Of a stretch of 64,000 bases of DNA, positions 8,005-16,373 are shown one piece after another. Within the stretch, counting starts at the first letter, position 1. Every line of letters begins with the position of its first letter. The DNA is from Variovorax guangxiensis (GTDB lineage Bacteria; Pseudomonadota; Gammaproteobacteria; Burkholderiales; Burkholderiaceae_C): contig NZ_RXFT01000002.1 in the NCBI RefSeq assembly GCF_003952165.1, positions 310,001-374,000 on the forward strand, written 5' to 3'. Position numbers and translations under genes: made by a program. The notes under the pieces are model-generated. The model was not told the DNA's origin, searched no databases, and worked only from the letters and a program-made list of their open reading frames with translations.

Positions 8005-10002
8005 TCAGGCCGCCGCGCGCCGGCGGGCGTAGTCGATGAAGAACGCAAGGCTGCGCGGGTTCTGCATGCTGTCGGGGCTCGCCACCTTGTCGGCCGGCGT
8101 GCCCAGCAGCAGCTTGCGCAGGGGCACTTCCATCTTCTTGCCGCTCAGCGTGCGCGGGATCTCGTCCACCTGCACGACGTCGTCGGGCACGTGGCGCGCC
8201 GACGCCTTGGTGCGGATGGCGGTGCGGATGCGCTCGATGAGGGCCGCGTCGAGCGCCATGCCCGGCTGCAGCACCACGAACAGCGGCATGAACGAAGGCC
8301 GGCCCAGGTATTCGAGGTCGACCACGACGCTGTCGCGCACCTCGGGCAGCTGCTCGACCACGCGGTAGATCTCGGCGGTGCCCATGCGGATGCCGAAGCG
8401 GTTGATGGTGCTGTCGGAGCGCCCGTAGATCACCGCGCTGCGCCGCGGGGTGAAGCGGATCCAGTCGCCGTGGCGCCAGACGCCGGGAAAGATCTCGAAG
8501 TAGCTCTCGCGGTAGCGCCGGTTCTCGGGGTCATTCCAGAAGTACAGCGGCATCGATGGCATGGGCCTGGTGATGACCAGCTCGCCCACTTCGTCGACCA
8601 CCGGCCGGCCGGCGTCGTCGAATGCGTACGCCGCCACGCCGAGCTCGGGGCACTGGATCTCGCCGGCGTGCACCGGCAGACTGGGCGCGCACGCCACGAA
8701 GCCCGAGGCGATGTCGGTGCCGCCGCTGATCGAGGCCAGCCAGAGGTCGGGCTTGACGGCGTCGTAGACCCACAGATAGGCCTCCACCGGCAGCGGGGAG
8801 CCGGTCGCGTTGATGGCGCGCAGGCGGTCCAGGTTCGCGGTGTCGCGCGGACGCAGGCCGTCTTTCATGCAGTTGGCCAGGTAGGCCGCGCCGCAGCCGA
8901 ACAGCGTGACGCCCTGTTCGCCGATGAAGCGCCACAGCGCGCCGGCGTCGGGCCAGGCGGGATTGCCGTCGAACAGCACGATGCTCGCGCCGGTCAAAAG
9001 CGCGCCCACCTGCAGGTTCCACACGATCCAGCCGGTGCTGCCGAGGAACAGCAGCCGGTCGCCTGCGCGCAGGTCGTGCTGCAGCGCCATGGTCTTCAGG
9101 TGCGTGAGCACGATGCCGCCGTGGCCGTGCACCATCGCCTTGGGCAGGCCGGTGGTGCCCGACGAATAGACGATCCACAGCGGGTGGTCGAAAGGCAGGC
9201 GCTCGTAGCGCGGCGGCGCGTCCTCGCGCAGCGCGTCGGCCCAGTCGACGCGGTCGCGCCAGTCGGGTGCCGGGGGCTCGTCGGCCGGGCCCGGCACGTG
9301 GACCACGCGCTTCACGCTGGGCAGCTCGGCCAGCAGCTCCTTCACCTGGGCGCTGCGGTCGTGGTGCTTGCCGTTGTAGCGGTAGCCGTCGGTCGCCAGC
9401 AGCAGGCAGGGCTCGATCTGGCGCAGCCGGTCGAGGACCACGCCGGGGCCCATGTCCGGCGCGCAGCTCGACCAGATGGCGCCGATGCTGGCGCAGGCCA
9501 GGAAGGCGACGACGGTCTCCGCCCAGTTGGGCAGGTAGCCCGCAACCCGGTCGCCGGGGCCGATGCCCCATGCGCGCATCCGGCCGGCCAGCGCGGCGGT
9601 GTCGCGCTCCAGCTCGGCCCACGACATGGCGCGCAGCGGCGCGTCTTCCCGGCGCGAGATGATCGCCAGGCTTGCCGGGTCATTGCCCACTCTGCGGAAC
9701 ACGTTCTCGGCGTAGTTCAGCCGCGTGCCGGGAAACCACTGCGCACCGGGCATCTCGCGCTGCCCGAGCACCGGTTGCGCATCGCCCTCGCCCACCACGC
9801 CGAAATACTCCCGGATCGACTGCCAGAAGAGTTCCAGCGAGTCGACGGACCACTGCCAGAGCTCCTCGTAGCCGCCCGCCGGCACGCCATGGCGTTCGGC
9901 CAGCCACTGCTGGTAGGCATGCAGGCCGCTGGCGCGGACCTGTTCGGCCGAGGGGGTCCACAGCAGCTGGCCGTGGGCGTCGGAAGGGGGCGAATCGTGC
10001 AT
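8005..10002 (-). CDS. Acetoacetate-CoA ligase (acetoacetyl-CoA synthetase)
   Basis: A 665-residue adenylate-forming enzyme, the usual length for the family. The AMP/ATP loop YSSGTTGLPKAMVHGHGG is near residue 280, and the catalytic C-terminal lysine region RTLSGKKMEVPLRKLL near 620. The N-terminus LLWTPSAEQVRASGLHAY matches acetoacetyl-CoA synthetases and not acetyl-CoA synthetases. It activates acetoacetate to acetoacetyl-CoA in the cytosol for ketone-body or polyhydroxybutyrate-related use. The gene is divergent from a Crp/Fnr regulator and precedes a Bug receptor. Confidence 0.93.
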   Translation of the reverse strand: MHDSPPSDAHGQLLWTPSAEQVRASGLHAYQQWLAERHGVPAGGYEELWQWSVDSLELFWQSIREYFGVVGEGDAQPVLGQREMPGAQWFPGTRLNYAENVFRRVGNDPASLAIISRREDAPLRAMSWAELERDTAALAGRMRAWGIGPGDRVAGYLPNWAETVVAFLACASIGAIWSSCAPDMGPGVVLDRLRQIEPCLLLATDGYRYNGKHHDRSAQVKELLAELPSVKRVVHVPGPADEPPAPDWRDRVDWADALREDAPPRYERLPFDHPLWIVYSSGTTGLPKAMVHGHGGIVLTHLKTMALQHDLRAGDRLLFLGSTGWIVWNLQVGALLTGASIVLFDGNPAWPDAGALWRFIGEQGVTLFGCGAAYLANCMKDGLRPRDTANLDRLRAINATGSPLPVEAYLWVYDAVKPDLWLASISGGTDIASGFVACAPSLPVHAGEIQCPELGVAAYAFDDAGRPVVDEVGELVITRPMPSMPLYFWNDPENRRYRESYFEIFPGVWRHGDWIRFTPRRSAVIYGRSDSTINRFGIRMGTAEIYRVVEQLPEVRDSVVVDLEYLGRPSFMPLFVVLQPGMALDAALIERIRTAIRTKASARHVPDDVVQVDEIPRTLSGKKMEVPLRKLLLGTPADKVASPDSMQNPRSLAFFIDYARRRAAA

Positions 10003-10113
10003 CGTGCGGCTGGAATCCGGAGGGCCGCCCGACGGGCGGTTCGGGCCGGATTGTTCGGGCGATGCGGAAGCGATACTGTTGAAAATGAGACATTTGACTT
10101 AAGGGTTTGCCCG

Positions 10114-10887
10114 TTGGAAAAGAAGCCAGACGAACTGCCGGACGCGCTTCGCCAGAGCGCATCGCAGCCGCCGCCTTCCCGACGCCCGAAGGCGGATGGA
10201 CCCGCGGGCTTCGGCATCGACGAGCTGCTTCGCCTGTCGTCGTGGAGCGCGCCCTTTCCCGCGCCGCTGCGCAAGCGGGTGATGGAGCGCATGCGCGAGC
10301 ACCGGGTGTCGCGCGGCCAGCTGCTGGCGCGGCGCGGCGAGATCCCGTCGGCCTGGTTCGGGCTGATGGAGGGGCTGCTGAAGACCTCGGTGCTCTCCGC
10401 CGACGGCCGCAGTTCCACGCTCGGCGGCATCCTGCCGGGCTGCTGGTTCGGCGAGGGCGCGCTGCTGCGCGGCAAGCCTCGCCATGCCGACTACGTGGCG
10501 CTGCGCGACAGCCGCGTGGCGCTGCTGCCGCAGGACGACTTCGCCCGCCTGCTGCAGGAGCACCCGCCCTTCAAGGACTTCATCTACGGCCAGATCAACG
10601 AGCGCCTGCACTACTTCATGGACCACGTGGGCGACGTGCGGCTGATGCGCGGCCCCGCGCGCGTGGCGAACGCGCTGTGCGGGCTGGCCCATCCGCTGAA
10701 CAACCCGCTCGGGCTGATCCACCTGCCCATCGCGCAGGACGAGCTCGCCGCCATCGCCGGCGTCTCGCGCCAGCGCTGCAACCTCGCGCTGCAGCACATG
10801 CAGGCCGAAGGCTGGCTGCACGTGGGCTACGGGCAACTGACCCTGCTCGCGCTGGAGCCGATCGCGGGCATGGCGCGGGCGGGCTGA
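10114..10887 (+). CDS. Crp/Fnr-family transcriptional regulator
   Basis: A 257-residue protein. A TTG start at 10114 is chosen because AAGGG (10101-10105) sits 8 nt upstream; no ATG is available before residue 56. It has a cyclic-nucleotide-binding-like beta-roll (about residues 45-150, with RGQLLARRGEIPSAWFGLMEG) and a winged helix with the recognition segment VSRQRCNLALQHMQAEGWL near 215. No Fnr-type Cys cluster is seen. It is divergent from acetoacetate-CoA ligase and probably controls it; the ligand is unknown. Confidence 0.88.
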   Translation: MEKKPDELPDALRQSASQPPPSRRPKADGPAGFGIDELLRLSSWSAPFPAPLRKRVMERMREHRVSRGQLLARRGEIPSAWFGLMEGLLKTSVLSADGRSSTLGGILPGCWFGEGALLRGKPRHADYVALRDSRVALLPQDDFARLLQEHPPFKDFIYGQINERLHYFMDHVGDVRLMRGPARVANALCGLAHPLNNPLGLIHLPIAQDELAAIAGVSRQRCNLALQHMQAEGWLHVGYGQLTLLALEPIAGMARAG

Positions 10888-11015
10888 TCCGCTGCTGCTT
10901 CGGCGCCCCGCCCTATGCGCCTGTAGGACGCCGGCGGATTGAACTCCGCGTCCTCCAAAGCCATGCTCTGGCGGTGCCTCCGGCGCACCGTGCGCGGGGG
11001 CGGAAAGGACTTTCC

Positions 11016-11738
11016 ATGAATTCGACGTCGCCCCTCGAACAGCCTGCGGCCATGCGCGCGAGCGGATCGCCCAAGGTGCTCTGGGCCGTGATCGGCGTGC
11101 TGGCCATCGCGGTCGCGGCGCTGGGCGGGGTGCTGCTGCACAGGCAAGGGCAGGAAACGGCCGCGCCTGCATCCACGCCCGTGGCCGCCGCGGCGACCGC
11201 CCCGGCGCCCGACGACTTCAAGCCCGAAGCCATGCCGCCCGCGCCCGCCATGCCGCCGCCTGCCGTCGGTGGCTACGCTGGTGCAGCCGGCACGGCCCCG
11301 CGGTCGATGGCCGCCGTGCCGCAGGCGGCGCCCGCTCCCGCGAACTCGACGACAGTTGCGGCTGCCGAGCCTGCGCCCGCCATGCCGGCCGCGCCCGCTT
11401 GCGCGGTCTGCGGCCGCGTCGAGTCGGTCCGTCCGGTGCAGCGCCAGCAGAAGACCACTGGCGTGGGCGCGGTCACTGGCGGCGTGGTCGGCGGCCTCGT
11501 CGGCAACCAGTTCGGCCACGGCAACGGCCGCGTCGCCACCACGGTGCTGGGCGCCGTGGGCGGCGGCTTCGCGGGTAACGCCATCGAGAAGCACGTGCGC
11601 ACCGTCACCGTCTACGAGGTGGGCGTGCGCATGGACGACGGCCGGCTGCGCACGGTCGAGACGAAGACCGCGCCGCCGATCGGCAAGCCGGTCACGCTGC
11701 AGCGCGGCGTGCTGCGCCCGGCCGACGGCCACAAGTAG
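11016..11738 (+). CDS. Glycine-zipper 2TM-domain envelope protein
   Basis: A 240-residue protein with GGAAAGGA upstream of the ATG. A single N-terminal membrane helix (about residues 21-44) is followed by a Pro/Ala-rich linker and a CAVCGRVESV turn. The Rickettsia-17-kDa-type glycine zipper, GAVTGGVVGGLVGNQFG, starts near residue 149 and is followed by VLGAVGGGFAGNAIE. The last 45 residues form a small beta-rich segment. Such proteins sit in the inner membrane facing the periplasm and are linked to envelope integrity. The CxxC pair before the zipper is the only notable extra. Confidence 0.85.
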   Translation: MNSTSPLEQPAAMRASGSPKVLWAVIGVLAIAVAALGGVLLHRQGQETAAPASTPVAAAATAPAPDDFKPEAMPPAPAMPPPAVGGYAGAAGTAPRSMAAVPQAAPAPANSTTVAAAEPAPAMPAAPACAVCGRVESVRPVQRQQKTTGVGAVTGGVVGGLVGNQFGHGNGRVATTVLGAVGGGFAGNAIEKHVRTVTVYEVGVRMDDGRLRTVETKTAPPIGKPVTLQRGVLRPADGHK

Positions 11739-11838
11739 GCCGGCGGGCCTCCTGCGGGGCCAGGGCCGCGCGCCCTGCGCCGCCGCCTCCGTATCACAGA
11801 AGAACACGGCGCAAAAGAGCGCTTGCCCCAAAAGTATC

Positions 11839-11865
11839 TTGACCGTATATCCTTAATATATTTAG
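11839..11865 (+). promoter_or_regulatory. Candidate promoter/operator of the hydroxyproline operon
   Basis: This short AT-rich island in GC-rich DNA has TTGACC at 11839-11844 and an inverted repeat TATAT (11846-11850)-CCTTA-ATATA (11856-11860). It is the only AT-rich element between 11740 and the operon start. Small palindromes of this kind are typical operators for FCD-type GntR regulators, and one is encoded at the end of the operon. The -10 box is not clear-cut. Confidence 0.45.
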
Positions 11866-11905
11866 AGTGCGGCGTTTTCCACCGCACATCCGAAGGAGCG
11901 ATCAA

Positions 11906-12820
11906 GTGAGCAATCCCCGCTGGCAGGGCGTCTTTCCCGCCGTCACCACCAAGTTCAACGCCGACGAGAGCATCGACGCCGAGGGCACGGCCCGGCACAT
12001 CGACTTCCAGATCCGCAACGGCATCCACGGCCTCGTCACCTGCGGCTCGCTCGGCGAGGCCAGCACGCTGACGCTGGAGGAGAAGCTGCAGGTCGCGAAG
12101 ATCGCCTTGGAGGCCGCCGACGGCCGCATCCCCGTGCTGGCCAACGTGTCGGAAACCAGCACCCGCGAGGCGCTGCGCTACGTCGACGGCGCCAACAGGC
12201 TCGGCGTGGCCGGCTTCATGGTGATGCCCTCGGTGATCTACGTGGCCGACGCGCGCGAGGCAATGCTCAACGTGCGCACCATCGCCAACGCGGCGCAGAA
12301 ACCCATCATGGTCTACAACAACCCGGTGGCCTACCGCGTCGACCTGAAGCCTGCGCACATGGCCGAGCTGGCCGACTGCGAATGGATCGCCGCCATCAAG
12401 GAAAGCACCGACGACATCCGCCGCATCACCGACCTGCGCAACACCGTGGGCGACCGCTACCAGCTCTTCCTCGGCGTGGACGACCTCGCCTACGAGGGCC
12501 TGGCGCTGGGCTGCGACGGCCTGCTGGCCGGCGTGGGCTGTGCCTTCCCGCGCGAGACCGTGGCGCTCTACGACCTGATGAAGGCCGGCAAGTTCGCCGA
12601 AGCGCTCAAGCTCTACCAGTGGATGACGCCCATGCTGCACCTCGACGTGTCGACCAAGCTGGTGCAGAACCTCAAGCTCATCGACGTGCTCGTGGGCGTG
12701 GGCACCGAGCACATGCGCCGCCCGCGCCTGCCGCTCATCGGCGCCGAGCGCGAGTTCATCGAAGGCATCGTGAAGAAGGCGCTCGCGACGAGGCCTGTTC
12801 AATACCAGTCGGTCATGTAA
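11906..12820 (+). CDS. lhpC: DapA/DHDPS-family lyase, probable 1-pyrroline-4-hydroxy-2-carboxylate deaminase
   Basis: A 304-residue class I aldolase-fold protein. The GTG start has an AAGGAG site at 11893-11898. The DHDPS-family Schiff-base lysine is in AAIKESTDD near residue 164, and the tyrosine is in MVYNNPV near 136. Paralogues in hydroxyproline clusters convert pyrroline-4-hydroxy-2-carboxylate to 2-oxoglutarate semialdehyde with loss of ammonia. That role is assigned here because the next genes encode the epimerase and D-hydroxyproline dehydrogenase that make this intermediate. On sequence alone it could be another pyruvate-type lyase. Confidence 0.82.
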   Translation: MSNPRWQGVFPAVTTKFNADESIDAEGTARHIDFQIRNGIHGLVTCGSLGEASTLTLEEKLQVAKIALEAADGRIPVLANVSETSTREALRYVDGANRLGVAGFMVMPSVIYVADAREAMLNVRTIANAAQKPIMVYNNPVAYRVDLKPAHMAELADCEWIAAIKESTDDIRRITDLRNTVGDRYQLFLGVDDLAYEGLALGCDGLLAGVGCAFPRETVALYDLMKAGKFAEALKLYQWMTPMLHLDVSTKLVQNLKLIDVLVGVGTEHMRRPRLPLIGAEREFIEGIVKKALATRPVQYQSVM

Positions 12821-12904
12821 TAAACCGACGGCGCGCCGGCACCGGCTTACCGGTCGGCTGCCGGCCGCGTGTTTTTCATCGTCCCCAACCCAGCAGGAAG
12901 AAGC

Positions 12905-14038
12905 ATGAAGACAAAAGCAGGCATGGTTTCGTTTCTCGGTCTCGCAGCCCTGGCCCTCGCCGGCCAGGCGCATGCGCAGGAGCAGGTGGTCAAGATCGGC
13001 CACAGCGGTCCTCTCTCGGGCCCCAACGCCTTCGCGGGCAAGGACAATGAAAACGGCGTGCGCCTCGCCATAGAGGAGCTCAACGCGAAAAAGCTCGTGG
13101 TCGGCGGCAAGACGCTGAAGTTCGAGCTGGTCTCGGAAGACGACCAGTGCGACGCCAAGACCGGCGTGAGCGTGGCGCAGAAGTTCGTGGACGACGGCGT
13201 CAAGTTCGTCATGGGCCCGTACTGCTCGGGCGTGGCCATCCCGGCTTCGCGCGTCTACAGCGACGGTGGCACCATGGTCTCGACCGTGGGCACCAACCCG
13301 AAGGTCACCCAGGGCGGCTACAAGAACCTCTACCGCATCATCGCGAGCGACAACCAGATCGGCGGCGCCATGGCCGTGTATGCGGCCAAGGAGATGAAGC
13401 TGAAGAAGGTCGGCGTGATCGACGACCGCACCGCCTTCGGCCAGGGCCTCGCCGAGGAATTCACCAAGGAGGCGAAGAAGCAGGGCCTCACCGTGGTCGG
13501 CCAGGAGTTCACCACCGACAAGGCCGTGGACTTCACCGCCATCCTCACCAACATGAAGGCCAAGGCGCCCGAGGCCATCTTCTTCGGCGGCTACGCGCCG
13601 CAGGCCGCGCCCATGGCGCGCCAGATGAAGCAGCTCGCGGTGCCCGGCAAGCTCCTGGGCGGCGACACCGTCTGCAGCCCCGCCACCGGCAAGCTCGGCG
13701 GCGACGCGGTCAACGACCTGGTGTTCTGCGCGCAGGGCGGCTCGATCCTCGAGAAGGCGCAGAGCGGCCCGGCCTTCAAGGAGAAGTTCAAGAAGCGCTT
13801 CAACGTCGATCCCGACGCGTACGCCGCCTCGTACTACGACCAGGTGCTCTTCATCGGCGAGTCGATGAAGAAGGCCAACTCCATCGACCCCGACAAGGTC
13901 GGCGCGGAGCTCTACAAGGCCACCTACAAGGGCGTGGCCGCCACCTACGCCTACGACGACAAGGGCAACATGAAGCAGGCGCCGATCACCGTGTTCACCT
14001 TCAAGAACGCGGCGCCGGTGCCCATCGCCAGCTACTGA
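12905..14038 (+). CDS. Branched-chain amino-acid-type ABC transporter binding protein
   Basis: A 377-residue periplasmic protein with signal peptide MKTKAGMVSFLGLAALALAG and cleavage near AHA-QE. The mature start VVKIGHSGPLSGPNAFAGKDNENG is the LivJ/LivK type 1 periplasmic fold. Inside a hydroxyproline operon it most likely captures hydroxyproline. The operon encodes no LivH/M permease or LivG/F ATPase, so it must share a transporter encoded elsewhere. Four Cys residues are present in the mature chain. Confidence 0.9.
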   Translation: MKTKAGMVSFLGLAALALAGQAHAQEQVVKIGHSGPLSGPNAFAGKDNENGVRLAIEELNAKKLVVGGKTLKFELVSEDDQCDAKTGVSVAQKFVDDGVKFVMGPYCSGVAIPASRVYSDGGTMVSTVGTNPKVTQGGYKNLYRIIASDNQIGGAMAVYAAKEMKLKKVGVIDDRTAFGQGLAEEFTKEAKKQGLTVVGQEFTTDKAVDFTAILTNMKAKAPEAIFFGGYAPQAAPMARQMKQLAVPGKLLGGDTVCSPATGKLGGDAVNDLVFCAQGGSILEKAQSGPAFKEKFKKRFNVDPDAYAASYYDQVLFIGESMKKANSIDPDKVGAELYKATYKGVAATYAYDDKGNMKQAPITVFTFKNAAPVPIASY

Positions 14039-14062
14039 AGCAGAAAGAACGGACCACGCCAC

Positions 14063-15001
14063 ATGCAGCGCATCCAGGTCATCGACTCACACACGGGCGG
14101 CGAGCCCACGCGCCTGGTGATCGGGGGATTTCCCGACCTGGGCAAGGGCAGCATGGCCGAGCGCCGCGCGCTGCTGGCCGAGCGGCACGACAAGTGGCGC
14201 GCCGCCGCCGTGCTGGAGCCGCGCGGCAGCGACGTGGTGGTGGGCGCGCTGCTGTGCGAGCCCGTCTCGGCCGATGCGGCTGCGGGCGTCGTCTTCTTCA
14301 ACAACGCCGGCTACCTGGGCATGTGCGGCCACGGCACCATCGGGCTGGTGGCCAGCCTCGCGCACATGGGGCGCATCGGCGTCGGCGAGCACCGCATCGA
14401 GACGCCCGTGGGCACCGTGACCACCACGCTGCACGATGACGGCTCGGTGAGCGTGCGCAACGTGCCCGCCTACCGGCACCTGCGGCAGGCGGCGGTCGAG
14501 CTGCCGGGCCACGGCACCGTGCGCGGCGACGTGGCCTGGGGCGGCAACTGGTTCTTCCTCGTGAGCGAGCACGGCCAGCGCGTGGCGAGCGACAACCTCG
14601 CCGCGCTCACCGACTACACCGCCGCCCTGCGCAAGGCCCTGGCGGCGCAGGGCATCACCGGTGCCGACGGCGCCGAGATCGACCACATCGAACTCTTCGC
14701 CGACGACAGCGAGGGCGCCGACAGCCGCAACTTCGTGCTGTGCCCCGGCAACGCCTACGACCGCTCGCCCTGCGGCACCGGCACCAGCGCCAAGATCGCC
14801 TGCCTCGCGGCCGACGGCAAGCTCGCGCCGGGCGAGGTGTGGAAGCAGGCCAGCGTGATCGGCAGCGTCTTCGAGGCCAGCTATGCGCTCGACGGCGAAG
14901 GCCGCGTCATTCCCACGCTGCGCGGCCGCGCGCACATCAGCGCCGAGGCGACGCTGCTGATCGACGACGCCGACCCCTTCGGCTGGGGCATCCGGCTCTG
15001 A
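14063..15001 (+). CDS. lhpA: 4-hydroxyproline 2-epimerase (proline racemase family)
   Basis: A 312-residue cytosolic epimerase that interconverts trans-4-hydroxy-L-proline and cis-4-hydroxy-D-proline. Both catalytic cysteines of the two-base mechanism are present: [12 protein letters not shown] (Cys near residue 88) and [10 protein letters not shown] (Cys near 237). The N-terminus [16 protein letters not shown] is typical of hydroxyproline epimerases and not of trans-3-hydroxyproline dehydratases, which have Thr in place of the second Cys. The product is the substrate of the dehydrogenase encoded next. Confidence 0.93.
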   Translation: MQRIQVIDSHTGGEPTRLVIGGFPDLGKGSMAERRALLAERHDKWRAAAVLEPRGSDVVVGALLCEPVSADAAAGVVFFNNAGYLGMCGHGTIGLVASLAHMGRIGVGEHRIETPVGTVTTTLHDDGSVSVRNVPAYRHLRQAAVELPGHGTVRGDVAWGGNWFFLVSEHGQRVASDNLAALTDYTAALRKALAAQGITGADGAEIDHIELFADDSEGADSRNFVLCPGNAYDRSPCGTGTSAKIACLAADGKLAPGEVWKQASVIGSVFEASYALDGEGRVIPTLRGRAHISAEATLLIDDADPFGWGIRL

Positions 15002-15021
15002 CATCGGGCGCAGCGGGCGGA

Positions 15022-16125
15022 ATGGACGCGGACGTCATCGTCATCGGCGCCGGCATCGTCGGCGCCGCGTGCGCGCATGCGCTCGCTCAAGCCGGCGCGA
15101 AGGTGCTGGTGCTCGACGCGGGCATCGGCGGCGCCACCGGCGCGGGCATGGGCCACCTCGTGGTGATGGACGACAACCCGGCCGAGCTCGAGCTGAGCCG
15201 CCGTTCGATCGCGCAATGGCGCGAGCTCGCGCCGCGCATGAGCGAAGACTGCGCATACAGCCCCTGCGGCACGCTGTGGATCGCCGCCAACGACGAGGAG
15301 ATGGCCGAGGCCGAACGCAAGCAGCATCGGCTTCGAGCGCACGGCATCGATAGCCGCCTGCTCGACGCGCACCAGCTCGCGGCCGCCGAGCCCGCGCTGC
15401 GCAAGGGCCTCGCCGGTGCGCTCGAAGTGCCGGGCGACGGCATCCTCTACGCACCCAACGCGGCGCGCTGGCTGCTCGCGCAGCAGGCGGCATCGGTCCG
15501 CATCGAGCAGGCGAAGGTCGACGCGATCGAGGAAGACGGCACCCTGCGCCTCGCCGACGGCAGCCGCCGCGCCGCGTCGCAGGTCGTGCTCGCCAACGGC
15601 ATCCAGGCGACCACGCTCTGCCCCGAACTGCCGATCCGTCCGAAGAAGGGCCACCTGCTCATCACCGACCGCTATCCGGGCACGGTGCATCACCAGCTCG
15701 TCGAGCTCGGTTACGTCACCAGCGCGCACCACAGCGAGGGCGACTCGGTCGCCTTCAACGTGCAGCCGCGTCCCACGGGGCAGCTGCTGATCGGCTCCTC
15801 GCGCCAGTTCGACACCACCGACGCGGCCGTGGAAGCGCCGATGCTGGCGCGCATGCTCCAGCGCGCCCTGGACTACCTGCCGGGGCTCGCCAACCTCAAC
15901 GCGCTGCGTTCGTGGACCGGCATGCGCGCGGCCTCGCCCGATGGCCTGCCGTTGCTGGGCAAGCACCCATGGCGCGAGAAGCTCTGGCTCGCCGTCGGCC
16001 ACGAAGGCCTGGGCGTGACCACCGCGCCCGGCAGTGCGCATTTGCTCGCCGCGCTGATGACCGGCGCGGCACCCGGTTTCGACGCCGCACCCTATGCGCC
16101 GCGCGGCCTGCGGGAGGCCGCATGA
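15022..16125 (+). CDS. D-hydroxyproline dehydrogenase, DAO-type FAD subunit
   Basis: A 367-residue D-amino-acid-oxidase-fold protein. The Rossmann motif DVIVIGAGIVGAACAHALAQ spans residues 4-23, and the C-terminal FAD contact is in GLGVTTAPGSAHLLA near 340. It has the size of the beta subunit of the heterotrimeric D-hydroxyproline dehydrogenases (LhpBEF in Pseudomonas). It oxidises cis-4-hydroxy-D-proline to pyrroline-4-hydroxy-2-carboxylate. The stop overlaps the next start by four bases, fixing subunit stoichiometry through coupled translation. Confidence 0.88.
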   Translation: MDADVIVIGAGIVGAACAHALAQAGAKVLVLDAGIGGATGAGMGHLVVMDDNPAELELSRRSIAQWRELAPRMSEDCAYSPCGTLWIAANDEEMAEAERKQHRLRAHGIDSRLLDAHQLAAAEPALRKGLAGALEVPGDGILYAPNAARWLLAQQAASVRIEQAKVDAIEEDGTLRLADGSRRAASQVVLANGIQATTLCPELPIRPKKGHLLITDRYPGTVHHQLVELGYVTSAHHSEGDSVAFNVQPRPTGQLLIGSSRQFDTTDAAVEAPMLARMLQRALDYLPGLANLNALRSWTGMRAASPDGLPLLGKHPWREKLWLAVGHEGLGVTTAPGSAHLLAALMTGAAPGFDAAPYAPRGLREAA

Positions 16126-16373
16126 ACAACGGCCACACCCTGCTGAACATCGACGGCCATCCGGTCCGCGTGCAGGCAGGCAGCTCGGTCGCCGCCGCGC
16201 TGCGCGTGGCCGGCGGCATGGGCGTCGCGCGCACGTCGGTCACGGGCCAGCCGCGCGCGCCCTTCTGCGGCATGGGCGTGTGCCAGGAGTGCCGCGTGCT
16301 CGTCGATGGCCGGCGCAGGCTGGCCTGCCAGACGGTGTGCGCCGAGGGCATGCGCGTGGAGACATCGGAATGA
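16122..16373 (+). CDS. D-hydroxyproline dehydrogenase, small [2Fe-2S] subunit
   Basis: An 83-residue ferredoxin-like protein that overlaps its neighbours by four bases on both sides. Cysteines in FCGMGVCQECRV and ACQ give the plant-type C-x5-C-x2-C...C [2Fe-2S] pattern. Such SoxA/HcnA-like small subunits pass electrons between the two flavin subunits in heterotrimeric amino-acid dehydrogenases. It is too short to act alone. Confidence 0.88.
   Translation: MNNGHTLLNIDGHPVRVQAGSSVAAALRVAGGMGVARTSVTGQPRAPFCGMGVCQECRVLVDGRRRLACQTVCAEGMRVETSE

Noticed and set aside
7372..10887. Very long plus-strand open frame (over 1100 codons) across 7372-10887
   Set aside because: Most of it is antisense to the Bug receptor and acetoacetate-CoA ligase and reads as His/Arg/Ala-rich low-quality protein. 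Only its 3' part, from 10114, is a real Crp/Fnr gene.
11612..14062. Minus-strand frame of about 816 codons opposite the hydroxyproline genes
   Set aside because: Its Val/His/Asp-rich composition is typical of antisense GC-rich DNA, and it lies opposite well-supported genes.
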